From the NCBI GenBank assembly GCA_963813375.1, contig CAWEYT010000006.1, positions 17,140 through 81,139 of the forward strand: a stretch of DNA of 64,000 bases. The letters run 5' to 3'. Positions 35,240-43,649 of the stretch are shown in pieces. The position numbers were made by a program, and so were the translations under genes. This DNA comes from DASTFY01 sp963813375 (GTDB taxonomy: Bacteria > Actinomycetota > Acidimicrobiia > Acidimicrobiales > Ilumatobacteraceae). Each line of letters starts with the position of its first letter. Positions within the stretch are counted from its first letter, which is position 1. The notes under the pieces are model-generated. The model saw only the letters and a list, made by a program, of their open reading frames with translations. It was not told the origin of the DNA and did no database searches.

Positions 35240-36355
35240 ATGACCACGCTGGACCGGAGTGCCGTCGACGCTCTGCTCACCCGGGCCCACCGTGAGGTCG
35301 ACGACGGTCTGCTGCCCTCGTGCCAGCTCGCGCTGGCGCTCGACGGCGAGATCGTCGTGTCCGAGACGTACGGCGACGCCACACCGGCGACGTGCTACCT
35401 CGTCTACTCCGCCACGAAGGCCCTGGTCGCAGGCGCCGTGTGGGCGTTGATGGGCGACGGACTCCTCGACCCGTCCCAACGGGTGGCCGAGCTGGTCCCG
35501 GAGTTCGCCACGAACGGCAAGGACGCCATCACCCTGGAGCAGGTCCTCCTGCACACGTCCGGCTTCCCGCACGCACCGCTGCTCGTGACGGTGGGCGACA
35601 CCAGCGCCGGCCGGTGCGGGGCCTTCGCCCGCTGGCGGCTCAACTGGGAGCCCGGCACCCGCTTCGAGTACCACGCCTCGTCGGCGCACTGGGTGCTGGC
35701 GGAGCTGCTCGAGCGGATCACCGGCCAGGACTTCCGCGAGATCGTGCAGGCGAGGGTCACCGACCCGGCCGGCATCCCCCGTGCGCTCGGTCTGGAGCCC
35801 GGCACCTACCCGTTCGCCGAGGTCGTCACCGCCGGTGAGGCTGCGACGCCCGAGGAGATCGAGGCCGTGTTCGGCATCCCGGAGCTCCCGGTCACCGAGG
35901 TCACGCCCGAGGCGCTCCTCACCTTCAACGACCCGGCCGTGCGACGTGTCGGGATGCCGGGCGGCGGCGGCGTGATGCGGGCCGAGGACCTCGCGCTCTT
36001 CTACCAGGCCGTCCTCCACAACCCCGGCGGCATGTGGAAGCCCGAGGTGCTGGCCGACGTCACCGGCAACGTCCGCAACCACTTCCCCGATCCGCTCACG
36101 GGCGTACCCGCCAACCGCACGCTCGGGCTCGTGCAGGCGGGTGATGACGGCCGTTCCAACTATCGGGGCATGGGGCGCACCGTCTCGCCTCGCACCGTCG
36201 GCCACAACGGCGCCGGCGGGCAGATCGCGTGGGCCGACCCTGCGACGGGGCTGTCCTTCGCGTACCTGACCAACGGGCTCGACCAGCACGTGCTGCGGGA
36301 GCCGCGCCGCACCACGGCGCTGGCCAGTCTCGCCGCCGTCTGCGCGACGACCTGA
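35240..36355 (+). CDS. Serine hydrolase, class C beta-lactamase / esterase family
   Basis: A 371-residue penicillin-binding-like hydrolase. The nucleophile motif SxxK is SATK in CYLVYSATKALVAGAVWAL. The second element is the Tyr region FEYHASSAHWVLAELLERIT. The third, usually KTG or H(S/N)G, is GHNGAGGQIAW near the C-terminus. No signal peptide is seen, pointing to a cytoplasmic esterase rather than a secreted beta-lactamase. GGAGG lies 7 bases before the ATG. Confidence 0.88.
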   Translation: MTTLDRSAVDALLTRAHREVDDGLLPSCQLALALDGEIVVSETYGDATPATCYLVYSATKALVAGAVWALMGDGLLDPSQRVAELVPEFATNGKDAITLEQVLLHTSGFPHAPLLVTVGDTSAGRCGAFARWRLNWEPGTRFEYHASSAHWVLAELLERITGQDFREIVQARVTDPAGIPRALGLEPGTYPFAEVVTAGEAATPEEIEAVFGIPELPVTEVTPEALLTFNDPAVRRVGMPGGGGVMRAEDLALFYQAVLHNPGGMWKPEVLADVTGNVRNHFPDPLTGVPANRTLGLVQAGDDGRSNYRGMGRTVSPRTVGHNGAGGQIAWADPATGLSFAYLTNGLDQHVLREPRRTTALASLAAVCATT

Positions 36356-36371
36356 CGGTCGCCAGCCGCGG

Positions 36372-37612
36372 TCAGGCGGCTGCGGCTTGGGTTCGCGGGG
36401 AGGCCGAGGACCCGCTCACCCACGATGTTGCGCTGGATCTCGGCCGTGCCACCCCAGATCGTCTCGGAACGGGAGAAGAAGAACGCCGAGACCATCGGGC
36501 TGACCAGGTACGAGTCACGGCCACGGTGACGCTGGTTGCCGGGCCAGGAGGTCCCCTCCGGCCCGACGGTCGACAGCAACGCCTCCGCGCCGTAGATGTC
36601 CAGCGCCACCTCCATGGCGTCGCGATGCATCTCCGACCAGAACATCTTGTTCGTGGCGCCGAGGGCGGCGACACCCGCATCCTTGCGACCCTGCACGGCG
36701 GCGCTCAGGCTGCGGAGCCCGTTGATGCGCAGGATCTGGATCTTCGTGTAGTAGGCGGTCAGCGCCTGGCGCAGCACCGGGTCGGTCAGTCGGCCCCGCT
36801 GGCCGGGCGGCGTCGACCATGAGGTCGAACTCGTCCTCGAACCGCCGGTAGCCCGTCGTGGCGGACATGCCGCGCTCGTGGGCCAGGGTCGTGTTGGCCA
36901 CCACCCAACCGTTGTTGACCCCGCCCACGACGTTGTCCTTCGGGCAGCGGGCACCGTCGAAGAAGACCTCGTTGAACTCGGCGGTGCCGTCCGGCTGGGT
37001 GATCGGCCGCACTTCGATCCCCGGCTGCTGCATGGGGACGAGCAGGTACGAGATGCCGTGGTGCTTGGCGGCGTCGGGATCCGTGCGGGCCAGCAGGAAG
37101 ATGTAGTCCGCGTACTGCGCCTGGGTCGTCCAGACCTTCTGGCCGCTGATGACCCACTGGTCGCCGTCGAGCACGGCCGTGGTCTTGAGGCTGGCCAGGT
37201 CCGAGCCGCTGTCTGGCTCGCTGAAGCCCTGGCACCAGCGCATCTCGCCCCGCAGGATCTTGGGCAGGAACTCCTTCTTCTGCTCCTCAGTGCCCCATTG
37301 CAGGATCGTCGGGCCGACCAGGGTGTCGCCGAAGAAGTCCGCCCGCAGCGGCGCCTTGGCCCGGGCGAACTCCTCGGCCAGCACGACGTTCTCCATGATC
37401 GACAGGTTCTTGCCGCCGTACTCCTCGGGCCAACTGGCGCAGATCCAGCCGCCGTCGTACAACCGCTTGGGCCACTCCTCGTTGAAGGCCCGGCGCTCCG
37501 CCGCGCTCAGCTCGACGCTCGGGTCGAACCAGCCGGCCGGGAGGTTGTCCTCCAGCCACGACCTGATCTCCTTGCGGAAGGCGTCGGCTTCGGGCGGGTA
37601 GGTGAGCTCCAT
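36372..37612 (-). CDS. Acyl-CoA dehydrogenase, two frameshifts
   Basis: An FAD-dependent dehydrogenase introducing the alpha-beta double bond into acyl-CoA. The first 270 residues are intact from MELTYPPEADAFRKEIRSWL, through WCQGFSEPDSGSDLASLKTT and WVISGQKVWTTQAQYADYIF. Near 36815 the frame shifts to QRGRLTDPVLRQALTAYYTK and IWGGTAEIQRNIVGERVLGLP. Near 36398 a second shift gives the ending RTQAAAA and a stop at 36372. GGTAEIQRNI is the FAD-binding signature. The restored length is about 412. The type is that of steroid or branched-chain FadE proteins. A TetR-style palindrome sits 8 bases upstream of the ATG. Confidence 0.9.
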
Positions 37613-37620
37613 GTCCCTAT

Positions 37621-37638
37621 CTTGACCCGCCGGTCAAG
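37621..37638. promoter_or_regulatory. TetR-type operator candidate upstream of acyl-CoA dehydrogenase
   Basis: CTTGACC-CGCC-GGTCAAG, a palindrome with 7-base arms, begins 8 bases upstream of the dehydrogenase ATG on the minus strand. Acyl-CoA dehydrogenase genes of actinobacteria are commonly repressed by TetR-family regulators that bind such sites. No regulator gene lies next to it. Confidence 0.5.
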
Positions 37639-37660
37639 TCCCGTCGAGCCGCCCCGTGCT

Positions 37661-37712
37661 CGTTCCGGTCATCATGGACGACCACCCACGGTCCGGATCT
37701 CGGACCAGAACG
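37661..37712. repeat. 52-bp imperfect palindromic element, copy 2
   Basis: Starts CGTTCCGGTCATC and ends GGACCAGAACG, the same length and ends as the element at 8976-9027. It lies in the divergent gap between the acyl-CoA dehydrogenase and the TauE/SafE gene, 18 bases before the latter's ATG. Its arms are less complementary than in copy 1 because the left half has diverged. Confidence 0.65.
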
Positions 37713-37730
37713 GACCGGGGCGGCGGCCGG

Positions 37731-38537
37731 ATGCGAGACTCGCCGGTTGTGGACCCGGGGCCGCTGCGCGACGGCTTGACGGTGCTCGCAGGCGTGGCCA
37801 CCGGGATGACGTCGGGCGCGTTCGGTGTGGGTGGGGCGGTGATCTCGACGCCAGCCATACGGCTGCTGGGGGCCTCCGCCGCAGTGGCCGTCGGCACGAC
37901 GCTCCCCTCGATCGTTCCGGGTGCGGTCAGCGGCGCCGCCCGCTACCAGCCCCAGGGCCTCATCGACTGGTCGCTGGTGGCGGCCACGGTCCCGGCCGGG
38001 ATCGTCGCCGCGGTGGCCGGGGCGGAGCTGGCGCACGTGCTGCCAGGCGGCGGCCATCCGCTGATGGTCATGACGGCGCTCATCCTGCTGTGGAGCGCCA
38101 CTCGGCTGATCCGGGACCGGCCGTCCCGGCCCCGGTCCGGCCCCGTCGTCCCACCGACCGGTACCCGGCGCCTGGTCGCCACCGGAGGGATCGGCGCCGC
38201 CGCCGGCCTGTTGTCGGGCCTGCTCGGCATCGGTGGCGGCGTCCTGATGGTGCCGGGCTTCCAGGGCCTCCTCGGCGTACCCATCAAACGGGCCATCGCG
38301 ACGTCCCTCGTCTGCGTGGGCTGCTTCGCCGTGCCCGGCACGATCACCCATTCGCTCAACGGCTCGATCGACTGGCGGTTCGCGTTCTGGCTGGCGGTCG
38401 GCGTCGTGCCCGGCGCGGCCCTCGGCGCCATCGTGGCCATCCGCGCCGATGACCACCGGCTGAGGGTCGCGTTCGGAACGTTCCTCGCCCTCGTCGCCGT
38501 CGCCTACGGGGCGGGCGAGGTGGCGGCGCTGTTCTGA
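37731..38537 (+). CDS. TauE/SafE-family membrane permease
   Basis: A 268-residue membrane protein with about eight hydrophobic segments. The duplicated family motif occurs as TSGAFGVGGAVISTPAIRLL and LSGLLGIGGGVLMVPGFQGL. Each is followed by a helix ending in 'A.GT(S/T)L' (AVAVGTTLPSIVPGAVSGAA and RAIATSLVCVGCF). Members export sulfite, sulfoacetate or related anions. The ATG at 37731 gives a short cytoplasmic N-terminus; GTG at 37749 is an alternative. The last 34 bases overlap the 3' end of the convergent uracil-DNA glycosylase gene. Confidence 0.87.
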   Translation: MRDSPVVDPGPLRDGLTVLAGVATGMTSGAFGVGGAVISTPAIRLLGASAAVAVGTTLPSIVPGAVSGAARYQPQGLIDWSLVAATVPAGIVAAVAGAELAHVLPGGGHPLMVMTALILLWSATRLIRDRPSRPRSGPVVPPTGTRRLVATGGIGAAAGLLSGLLGIGGGVLMVPGFQGLLGVPIKRAIATSLVCVGCFAVPGTITHSLNGSIDWRFAFWLAVGVVPGAALGAIVAIRADDHRLRVAFGTFLALVAVAYGAGEVAALF

Positions 38538-39211
38538 GGCGCCGACGCCAGGACGAGCGCCCGCTGGAGGACGGCGTCGAGCATGTCCTCGGTGAGCCGG
38601 CCCGTGAACGTGTTCTGCTGGCTGGGATGGAACGAGCAGAGGACGACCCGCCCGTCGTCCAACGGCGCCTCGACGCCGTGGCCGAACCGCGGCCGGGGAC
38701 GCAGGCCGACCACTCCCGCCAGGGCCTCGTACCCGAAGGCGCCGAGGGCGACGTAGACACGGGCCGACGTCAACGCCGCCAGCTCCCGCTGGAGGAACGG
38801 CCGGCAGGCGTCCCGCTCGGCCGGCGTCGGCTTGTTGGCGGGCGGTGCGCAGCGGACGGCTGCGGTGATGTACGCGCGGTACAGCTCCTGCCCGTCGTCA
38901 CGGTGTCGGCTGAAGGGGAACCGGGCCAGGCCGGCCCGGTGGAGCGCCGCGTACAGCCAGTCGCCGGAGCGATCCCCCGTGAACACTCGCCCTGTCCGGT
39001 TGCCGCCGTGCGCGGCCGGGGCCAGGCCCACCAGCACGACGCCAGCCTCCGGGTCACCGAACCCGGGCACACCCCGGCCCCAGTACAGCTCGTCCCGGAA
39101 CGCCGCCCTGCGCTCGGTGGCCACGCGCTCACGCCACGCCACGAGGCGGGGGCACGTCCGGCAGGCGATGATGTCGGCCGAGACCGCTTGCAGGCGGTCA
39201 CCTGGTTCCAC
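38504..39211 (-). CDS. udgB: Uracil-DNA glycosylase, family 5 (UdgB)
   Basis: A 235-residue glycosylase removing uracil (and hypoxanthine in this family) from DNA. The iron-sulfur cysteine region starts IIACRTCPRLVAWRERVATE. The signature GRGVPGFGDPEAGVVLVGLA, then PAAHGGNRTGRVFTGDRSGDWL, is diagnostic for family 5. ITAAVRCAPPANKPTPAERD and SFHPSQQNTFTGRLT complete it. The GTG at 39211 has GGGAGG upstream and gives the usual N-terminus; the frame open to 40567 is a shadow of lhgO. It is divergent from lhgO. Confidence 0.92.
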   Translation of the reverse strand: MEPGDRLQAVSADIIACRTCPRLVAWRERVATERRAAFRDELYWGRGVPGFGDPEAGVVLVGLAPAAHGGNRTGRVFTGDRSGDWLYAALHRAGLARFPFSRHRDDGQELYRAYITAAVRCAPPANKPTPAERDACRPFLQRELAALTSARVYVALGAFGYEALAGVVGLRPRPRFGHGVEAPLDDGRVVLCSFHPSQQNTFTGRLTEDMLDAVLQRALVLASAPQNSAATSPAP

Positions 39212-39250
39212 GGCATGATCCTCCCAGACCGAGTGAGGAGGCAGGCAGCC

Positions 39251-40475
39251 GTGGATCGACCGGCGGTGGTGATCGGGGCGGGCATCGTCGGGCTGGCGAC
39301 CGCCCGGGCGCTCAGGCAGGCGCAGCCGAGCCGACGTGTCCTGATACTCGACAAGGAGGACGGCATCGCCCGCCATCAGACGGGGCGCAACTCCGGCGTC
39401 ATCCACGCCGGCGTCTACTACAAGCCGGGTTCGCACAAGGCCCAGCTCTGCACCGCCGGTCGCCTCGCCATGGTCGAGTACTGCCGGCGACGCGGCATCC
39501 CCCACCAGGTGTGCGGCAAGCTGGTCGTGGCCGTCACGCCGGAGGAACTCGGGCGCCTCGAGACGTTGTACGAGCGCTGTGTCGCCAACGGCGTCCCGGT
39601 CGAGCGGGTGGGACCGGCGGGGATGCGGGACATCGAGCCCAACGTCGCCGGCGTCGCGGCGCTCCACGTGCCGGTGACCGGCATCGTCGACTACGCCGCG
39701 GTGAGCCGCGCCCTCGCCGAAGACCTCGAGGCCGACGGCGTCGAGATCCGGACGGCGACGCAGGTGCTCGGAGGGCGATCGCGCGCCGGCGAGATCGTCC
39801 TCGACACCACTCGCGGAGACGTGACCGCGGCAATGGTGGTCAACTGCGGAGGCCTGCACGCCGACCGCGTCGCCCGGGCCCTCGGAGCCACCGGCCTCGA
39901 CGGCATCCGCATCGTGCCCTTCCGTGGCGAGTACTTCGAACTGGCGCCCGAGCGGTCCGATCTCGTTCGGGCGCTCGTCTACCCCGTCCCCGACCCGCGC
40001 TTCCCTTTCCTGGGCGTGCACCTCACCAAGGGCGTCGAGGGCCGGATCCACGCCGGTCCCAACGCCGTGCTGGCGCTCGCCCGGGAGGGGTACACCTGGC
40101 GGACGATCGACCGGGGAGACCTGGCCGAGACGCTGCGCTACCCGGGGTTCCGCCGGCTGGCCCGCGCTCATTGGCGGTCGGGCGCTCACGAGGTGGTCCG
40201 CTCGCTCAGCCGGCGTTCCTTCACCCGGGCCCTCCAGCGGCTCGTCCCTGCGGTCCAGATGGAGGATCTGCGCCCCGCGCCGGCCGGCGTGCGGGCCCAG
40301 GCGGTGCGCGCCGACGGCTCCCTCGTCGACGACTTCCTGTTCCATCGTGACGGGCAGGTCCTCCACGTGCTCGAACGCACCCTCGCCCGCCGCCACCGCG
40401 TCGCTCGAGATCGGCCGCATGATCGCCGACGAGCTGCTGGCCCCCGGCAGGATCGGCTCGACGCCCGGCCGGTAG
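39251..40475 (+). CDS. lhgO: L-2-hydroxyglutarate oxidase, one frameshift near the C-terminus
   Basis: An FAD-dependent oxidase of the DAO family turning L-2-hydroxyglutarate to 2-oxoglutarate. FAD binding: AVVIGAGIVGLATARALRQA. Family blocks: RHQTGRNSGVIHAGVYYKPG, PFRGEYFELAPERSDLVRAL, LGVHLTKGVEGRIHAGPNAV and QRLVPAVQMEDLRPAPAGVR. After QVLHVL (about 40370) the frame changes by one base to NAPSPAATASLEIGRMIADE, the expected ending, with a stop at 40475. The restored length is about 407. The start is GTG at 39251. Confidence 0.93.
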
Positions 40476-40491
40476 CTTGGGGCCTCGCACC

Positions 40492-41136
40492 ATGCCCCGA
40501 GCCAAGCCGACTCCCCCGACGCTCGTCCTCTTCGTCCGCCACGGCCAGACGCCCACGACGGGCACACTGCTCCCCGGTCGGGCCCGCGGGTTGCACCTGT
40601 CCGAGGAGGGCCAGCGCCAGGCAGACCTCGCCGCCAAGCGCGTCTGCGAGCTCAAGCAGGTCGACGCTGTCTATTCCTCCCCGCTCGAACGGGCGAGGCA
40701 GACCGCCGCGCCGATCGCTGCCGTGTGCGGACTGAAGGTGCAGACCGAGCGAGGTCTGCTGGAGTGCGATTTCGGCACATGGACCGGCAAGGAGCTCAAG
40801 GAGCTCGTGAAGCGGCCGGAGTGGGCCGAGATCCAGCGCTCACCGAGCGGCTTCCGCTTCCCGGAGGGCGAGAGCATGCTGGAGATGCAGGCCCGCATCC
40901 TCGGGTGCGTGCAGCGTCTCCGCGCCCGCCACCCGGGCGGCACGGTCGTCGCCGTCTCCCATGCGGATCCGATCCGGGCGGCAGTCAGCCACGCCATGGG
41001 CGCGCACCTCGACCTGTTCCAGCGCACGGTGATCTCCACGTGCTCGATCACCGCCGTGGCCTACGGCGGGAGCGGACCGGTGGTGCTCACGGTCAACTCC
41101 ACCGGAGGCTCGCTCGCCGAGCTCCGACCCGCCTAG
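40492..41136 (+). CDS. Histidine phosphatase family protein (phosphoglycerate-mutase-like)
   Basis: A 214-residue phosphatase. The catalytic RHG is LVLFVRHGQTPTTGTLLPGR, with the second His in VVAVSHADPIRAAVSHAMG. VYSSPLERARQTAAPIA and LLECDFGTWTGKELKEL are typical of the MSMEG_4193-type cluster. It precedes DUF3090 and SCO1664 homologues, a trio conserved across actinobacteria and often next to mshC of mycothiol synthesis. Substrate unknown. Confidence 0.92.
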   Translation: MPRAKPTPPTLVLFVRHGQTPTTGTLLPGRARGLHLSEEGQRQADLAAKRVCELKQVDAVYSSPLERARQTAAPIAAVCGLKVQTERGLLECDFGTWTGKELKELVKRPEWAEIQRSPSGFRFPEGESMLEMQARILGCVQRLRARHPGGTVVAVSHADPIRAAVSHAMGAHLDLFQRTVISTCSITAVAYGGSGPVVLTVNSTGGSLAELRPA

Positions 41137-41157
41137 CGTGCGACCGGCATCGTGGCG

Positions 41158-41701
41158 ATGAGCCCCAGCTTCGATCTCGGCGAGGTGGACGCGTTCACCG
41201 CCGGAACGGTGGGATCGCCGGGCCAGCGGGTGTTCTACCTGCAGGCCCGCGGCGACGGGCGGGTGGTCACGCTGAAGTGCGAGAAGCAGCAGGTGGCGGC
41301 GCTGGGTCAGTACCTCGAACGGCTGCTGCAGGACCTGCCGGCCCCGACCGAGGGACCGCTTCCCACCACGTTGGAGCTCATCGGACCGGACGAGGTGGCC
41401 TGGATCGTCGGGCAGCTCGGCGTGGCCTGGGAGGCCAACCTCGACCGGTTCCTCGTGACGGTGGAGGAGCTCGACGAGAGCGCGCTCGACGCAGGGGAGC
41501 AGGGCGAGGAAGAGGACGAGCCGTCGACCGCGGAGGACGCCGTCCTAGACCTCGGGCAGCTGCGGTTCGAGCTCACGCGGGGGCAGGCCCTGGCCTTCGC
41601 CGCCCGGGCGGCCGAGCTGGTCGCCGCCGGTCGGCCCGTCTGCCGCTTCTGCGGGCTTCCCATGGATCCCGGACGGACATCCCTGCCCCCGGATGAACTG
41701 A
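41158..41701 (+). CDS. DUF3090 protein, one base error before its stop
   Basis: The ATG at 41158 (or GTG two codons earlier) starts MSPSFDLGEVDAFTAGTVGS, PGQRVFYLQARG, the standard DUF3090 start. The C-terminal zinc-ribbon begins CRFCGLPMDP. As sequenced, the frame runs straight into the next gene. Removing one G near 41671 restores DGHPCPRMN and a stop at 41699-41701, the usual DUF3090 ending with its second Cys. The apparent fusion is therefore most likely a reading error. The acidic EQGEEEDEPSTAEDA loop is variable in the family. Function unknown. Confidence 0.85.
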
Positions 41702-41706
41702 GCCCG

Positions 41707-42419
41707 ATGGCAGCCGTGGCTCCTGACCGTTCGGCGCTCCCGATCCTGGAGTGCGGCGAGGTAGAGGTCGAGGGCCGCCTCCCGTGGAGCTCCAACGCCA
41801 CGTTCCTCACGACCATCACCGCCGGCGACCGACGGTGCCAAGCGGTCTACAAGCCCGGCCGCGGCGAGCGCCCGCTGTGGGACTTCCCGCGCGGGCTGTA
41901 CCGCCGGGAGCTGGCGGCGTACCTCCTGTCGGAGGCGCTCGGTTGGGGGATGGTCCCGCCAACGGTCATCCGGGACGGACCGCTCGGCGAGGGCTCGTTC
42001 CAGCTCTTCATCGAGGCGGACTTCGAGCAGCACTATTTCACCCTGTACGAGCAGCGCGAGGATCTCCATCCGCAGCTGATGGCCATGTGCGCGTTCGACA
42101 TCCTGGCCAACAACACGGACCGCAAGAGCGGTCACGTGCTGCTGGGGCCCGACGGCCGCATCTGGGGCGTGGACCAGGGGCTGTGCTTCTCCGCCGACTT
42201 CAAGCTGCGCACGGTGATCTGGGAGTTCGGCGGCGAGCGCCTCGTCCGTCGCTGATCGCGACGTTCGAGCCGCTCGCATCGAAGGTCCCGCTCGAGCTCG
42301 CCGCCCTGCTCGACGACGACGAGGTCGAGGCGCTCCAGCACCGAGCCCGTCTGCTGGCGACCGAGCCGGTCCTGCCGGTCGACACCTCGGGTCGCCGGTA
42401 CCCGTGGCCGATCGTGTGA
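41707..42419 (+). CDS. SCO1664-family protein (PI3/4-kinase-like fold), one frameshift
   Basis: The ATG at 41707, 5 bases after the restored DUF3090 stop, reads MAAVAPDRSALPILECGEVE. VEGRLPWSSNATFLTTI, AVYKPGRGERPLWDFPRGLY, LGWGMVPPTVIRDGPLGEGS and FDILANNTDRKSGHVLLGPD follow. This is the SCO1664 family, related to phosphatidylinositol 3/4-kinases and HipA-type kinases: lysine in VYKP, the NNxDRK catalytic loop, and VDQGLCF in place of the DFG-like element. Near 42240 a one-base shift gives SLIATFEPLASKVPLELAAL and the stop at 42419. The restored length is about 237. Substrate unknown. Confidence 0.87.
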
Positions 42420-42592
42420 CCGACCCTCGCCCGAGAAAGCGCCGGCCGGCGGCCGCGAGCTGGGGCCGCCGATTCACGGAGCGCGGTCGCACGGTCCGGC
42501 GCGGTGACCGTGGAAGCGCCCGCGACCAGGAACTTCGTCTTGCGCCCATGTGATGGTGGCGTCGTCCATGCAGCTGGACAAAGCTCGCCGGA

Positions 42593-43009
42593 ATGGACGG
42601 CGAGCGGGCGGCGGGTGAGCAGCTGAGGGGTGCCCAGGATCGGCCCGACCACCCGTCGGGGGCCACCGGCACGCTCGCTCCGATCGTCGCGGCGAGCTCG
42701 ACCGCCCTCCTTCGCGGTGACGGACGCCGCGCAGCGGGTGCCAGCGCGCGGTCGGATGAGCCCGATGCATCCGAAGGAGACCACTTCACCACCATCGAGC
42801 GCCTGGTCGTGAGCCCGGCCGCCGGCCTCTTCGTGCCGGCCGATGGCCTCGAAGACGGATCGATCATCCGGACCGGCGACATCGTCGGTCGTGTAGCGGA
42901 CCATGACGTGCGATCACCGTTCGAGGGTGTGCTCCAGACCTTCGTCGCCCTCGACGGCGAGCGCGTCAGACGGCGTCAGCCGATCGCCTGGCTCAGTCTG
43001 GTGACCTGA
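42593..43009 (+). CDS. Biotinyl/lipoyl-like domain protein
   Basis: The C-terminal 70 residues (from about 42795) read ERLVVSPAAGLFVPADGLED, GSIIRTGDIVGRV, DHDVRSPFEGVLQTFVALDG and RRRQPIAWL. This is the flattened beta-barrel of biotin-carrier and lipoyl domains: 'SP..G', 'G..I..G', then 'SPF.G.L......G..V...QPIA'. The lysine turn (MKM or DKA) is replaced by DHDVRSP, so no cofactor lysine is seen. The first 65 residues are low in similarity and the true start may be downstream of 42593. Such proteins often sit near fatty-acid or polyketide genes; here the assembly line begins 0.6 kb further on. Confidence 0.55.
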   Translation: MDGERAAGEQLRGAQDRPDHPSGATGTLAPIVAASSTALLRGDGRRAAGASARSDEPDASEGDHFTTIERLVVSPAAGLFVPADGLEDGSIIRTGDIVGRVADHDVRSPFEGVLQTFVALDGERVRRRQPIAWLSLVT

Positions 43010-43026
43010 GGGCGCTCACCGGCCGG

Positions 43027-43635
43027 CTACCGCGCCCGCGGGCCAGGCTCGCCCGAGGCGAGCTGCGGCTCCGGCGGTGCGTGGGGAGCACCGGGTAGCC
43101 CGTGGGAGCGCAGCCGCGGGCGCCAGAACGTGGCGGCGAACGCCACGACGAGACCGAGCGATTCCACGAACGCGCCCGCGCCCGCGCCCGCGAACTGACG
43201 CCGGTAGAGCAGCGCATCGATGTGGTGGAGCGAGAACAGCCGTATCCCCGCGAAACAGATGATCGAGAACGTGATCAGTGCCATGGGCAGGTAGCGCCGC
43301 CGTCGCTCTGGCACCCGCCAGATCGAGACGAACACGGTGACGATCCAGGCCAGCGAGATGAAGCCACAGGCCATCGCCTGGTACTTCCGCCGGCTGTCGT
43401 ACCAGCCCGTCGCCAGTGCCTCCTCCCGGCCCAGGGCCGTAATGATCTCGGCCACGTTCGCCGCCCGCCCGAACGCCATCACGAGGAACATCCCCGCGGT
43501 GAGGTACCAGAAGCGCGGCCAGAGGCTGGGGTTGTGGACGGCCCGCCTCGCTTCGCGCCTGCCTGCGAACACGGCAGCGATGGCCACCGCCAGGTACGCG
43601 AGCGCCCGCACGCCGTTCCAGTCCAGCCATCCCAT
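43027..43635 (-). CDS. Membrane protein, about five helices
   Basis: 202 residues starting MGWLDWNGVRALAYLAVAIA. Hydrophobic segments: VRALAYLAVAIAAVFAG, FWYLTAGMFLVMAFGRAANV, YQAMACGFISLAWIVTVFVS, YLPMALITFSIICFAGIRLF and FVESLGLVVAFAATFW. A basic, Pro-rich tail ends the protein. No family recognised. It follows the thioesterase end of the assembly line by 15 bases on the same strand, so it may be its last operon gene, for example a membrane partner of export or modification. Confidence 0.6.
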   Translation of the reverse strand: MGWLDWNGVRALAYLAVAIAAVFAGRREARRAVHNPSLWPRFWYLTAGMFLVMAFGRAANVAEIITALGREEALATGWYDSRRKYQAMACGFISLAWIVTVFVSIWRVPERRRRYLPMALITFSIICFAGIRLFSLHHIDALLYRRQFAGAGAGAFVESLGLVVAFAATFWRPRLRSHGLPGAPHAPPEPQLASGEPGPRAR

Positions 43636-43649
43636 CGTGCCGACCACGG

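Noticed and set aside
38504..40567. A 687-codon minus-strand protein covering udgB and the region opposite lhgO
   Set aside because: Only the last 235 codons match a family (UdgB). The upstream part is a shadow of lhgO, and a good GTG with a ribosome site lies at 39211.
42200..42904. Minus-strand 234-codon open frame between the SCO1664 and biotinyl-like genes
   Set aside because: No recognisable product, and it overlaps the end of SCO1664 and most of the biotinyl-like gene on the other strand.
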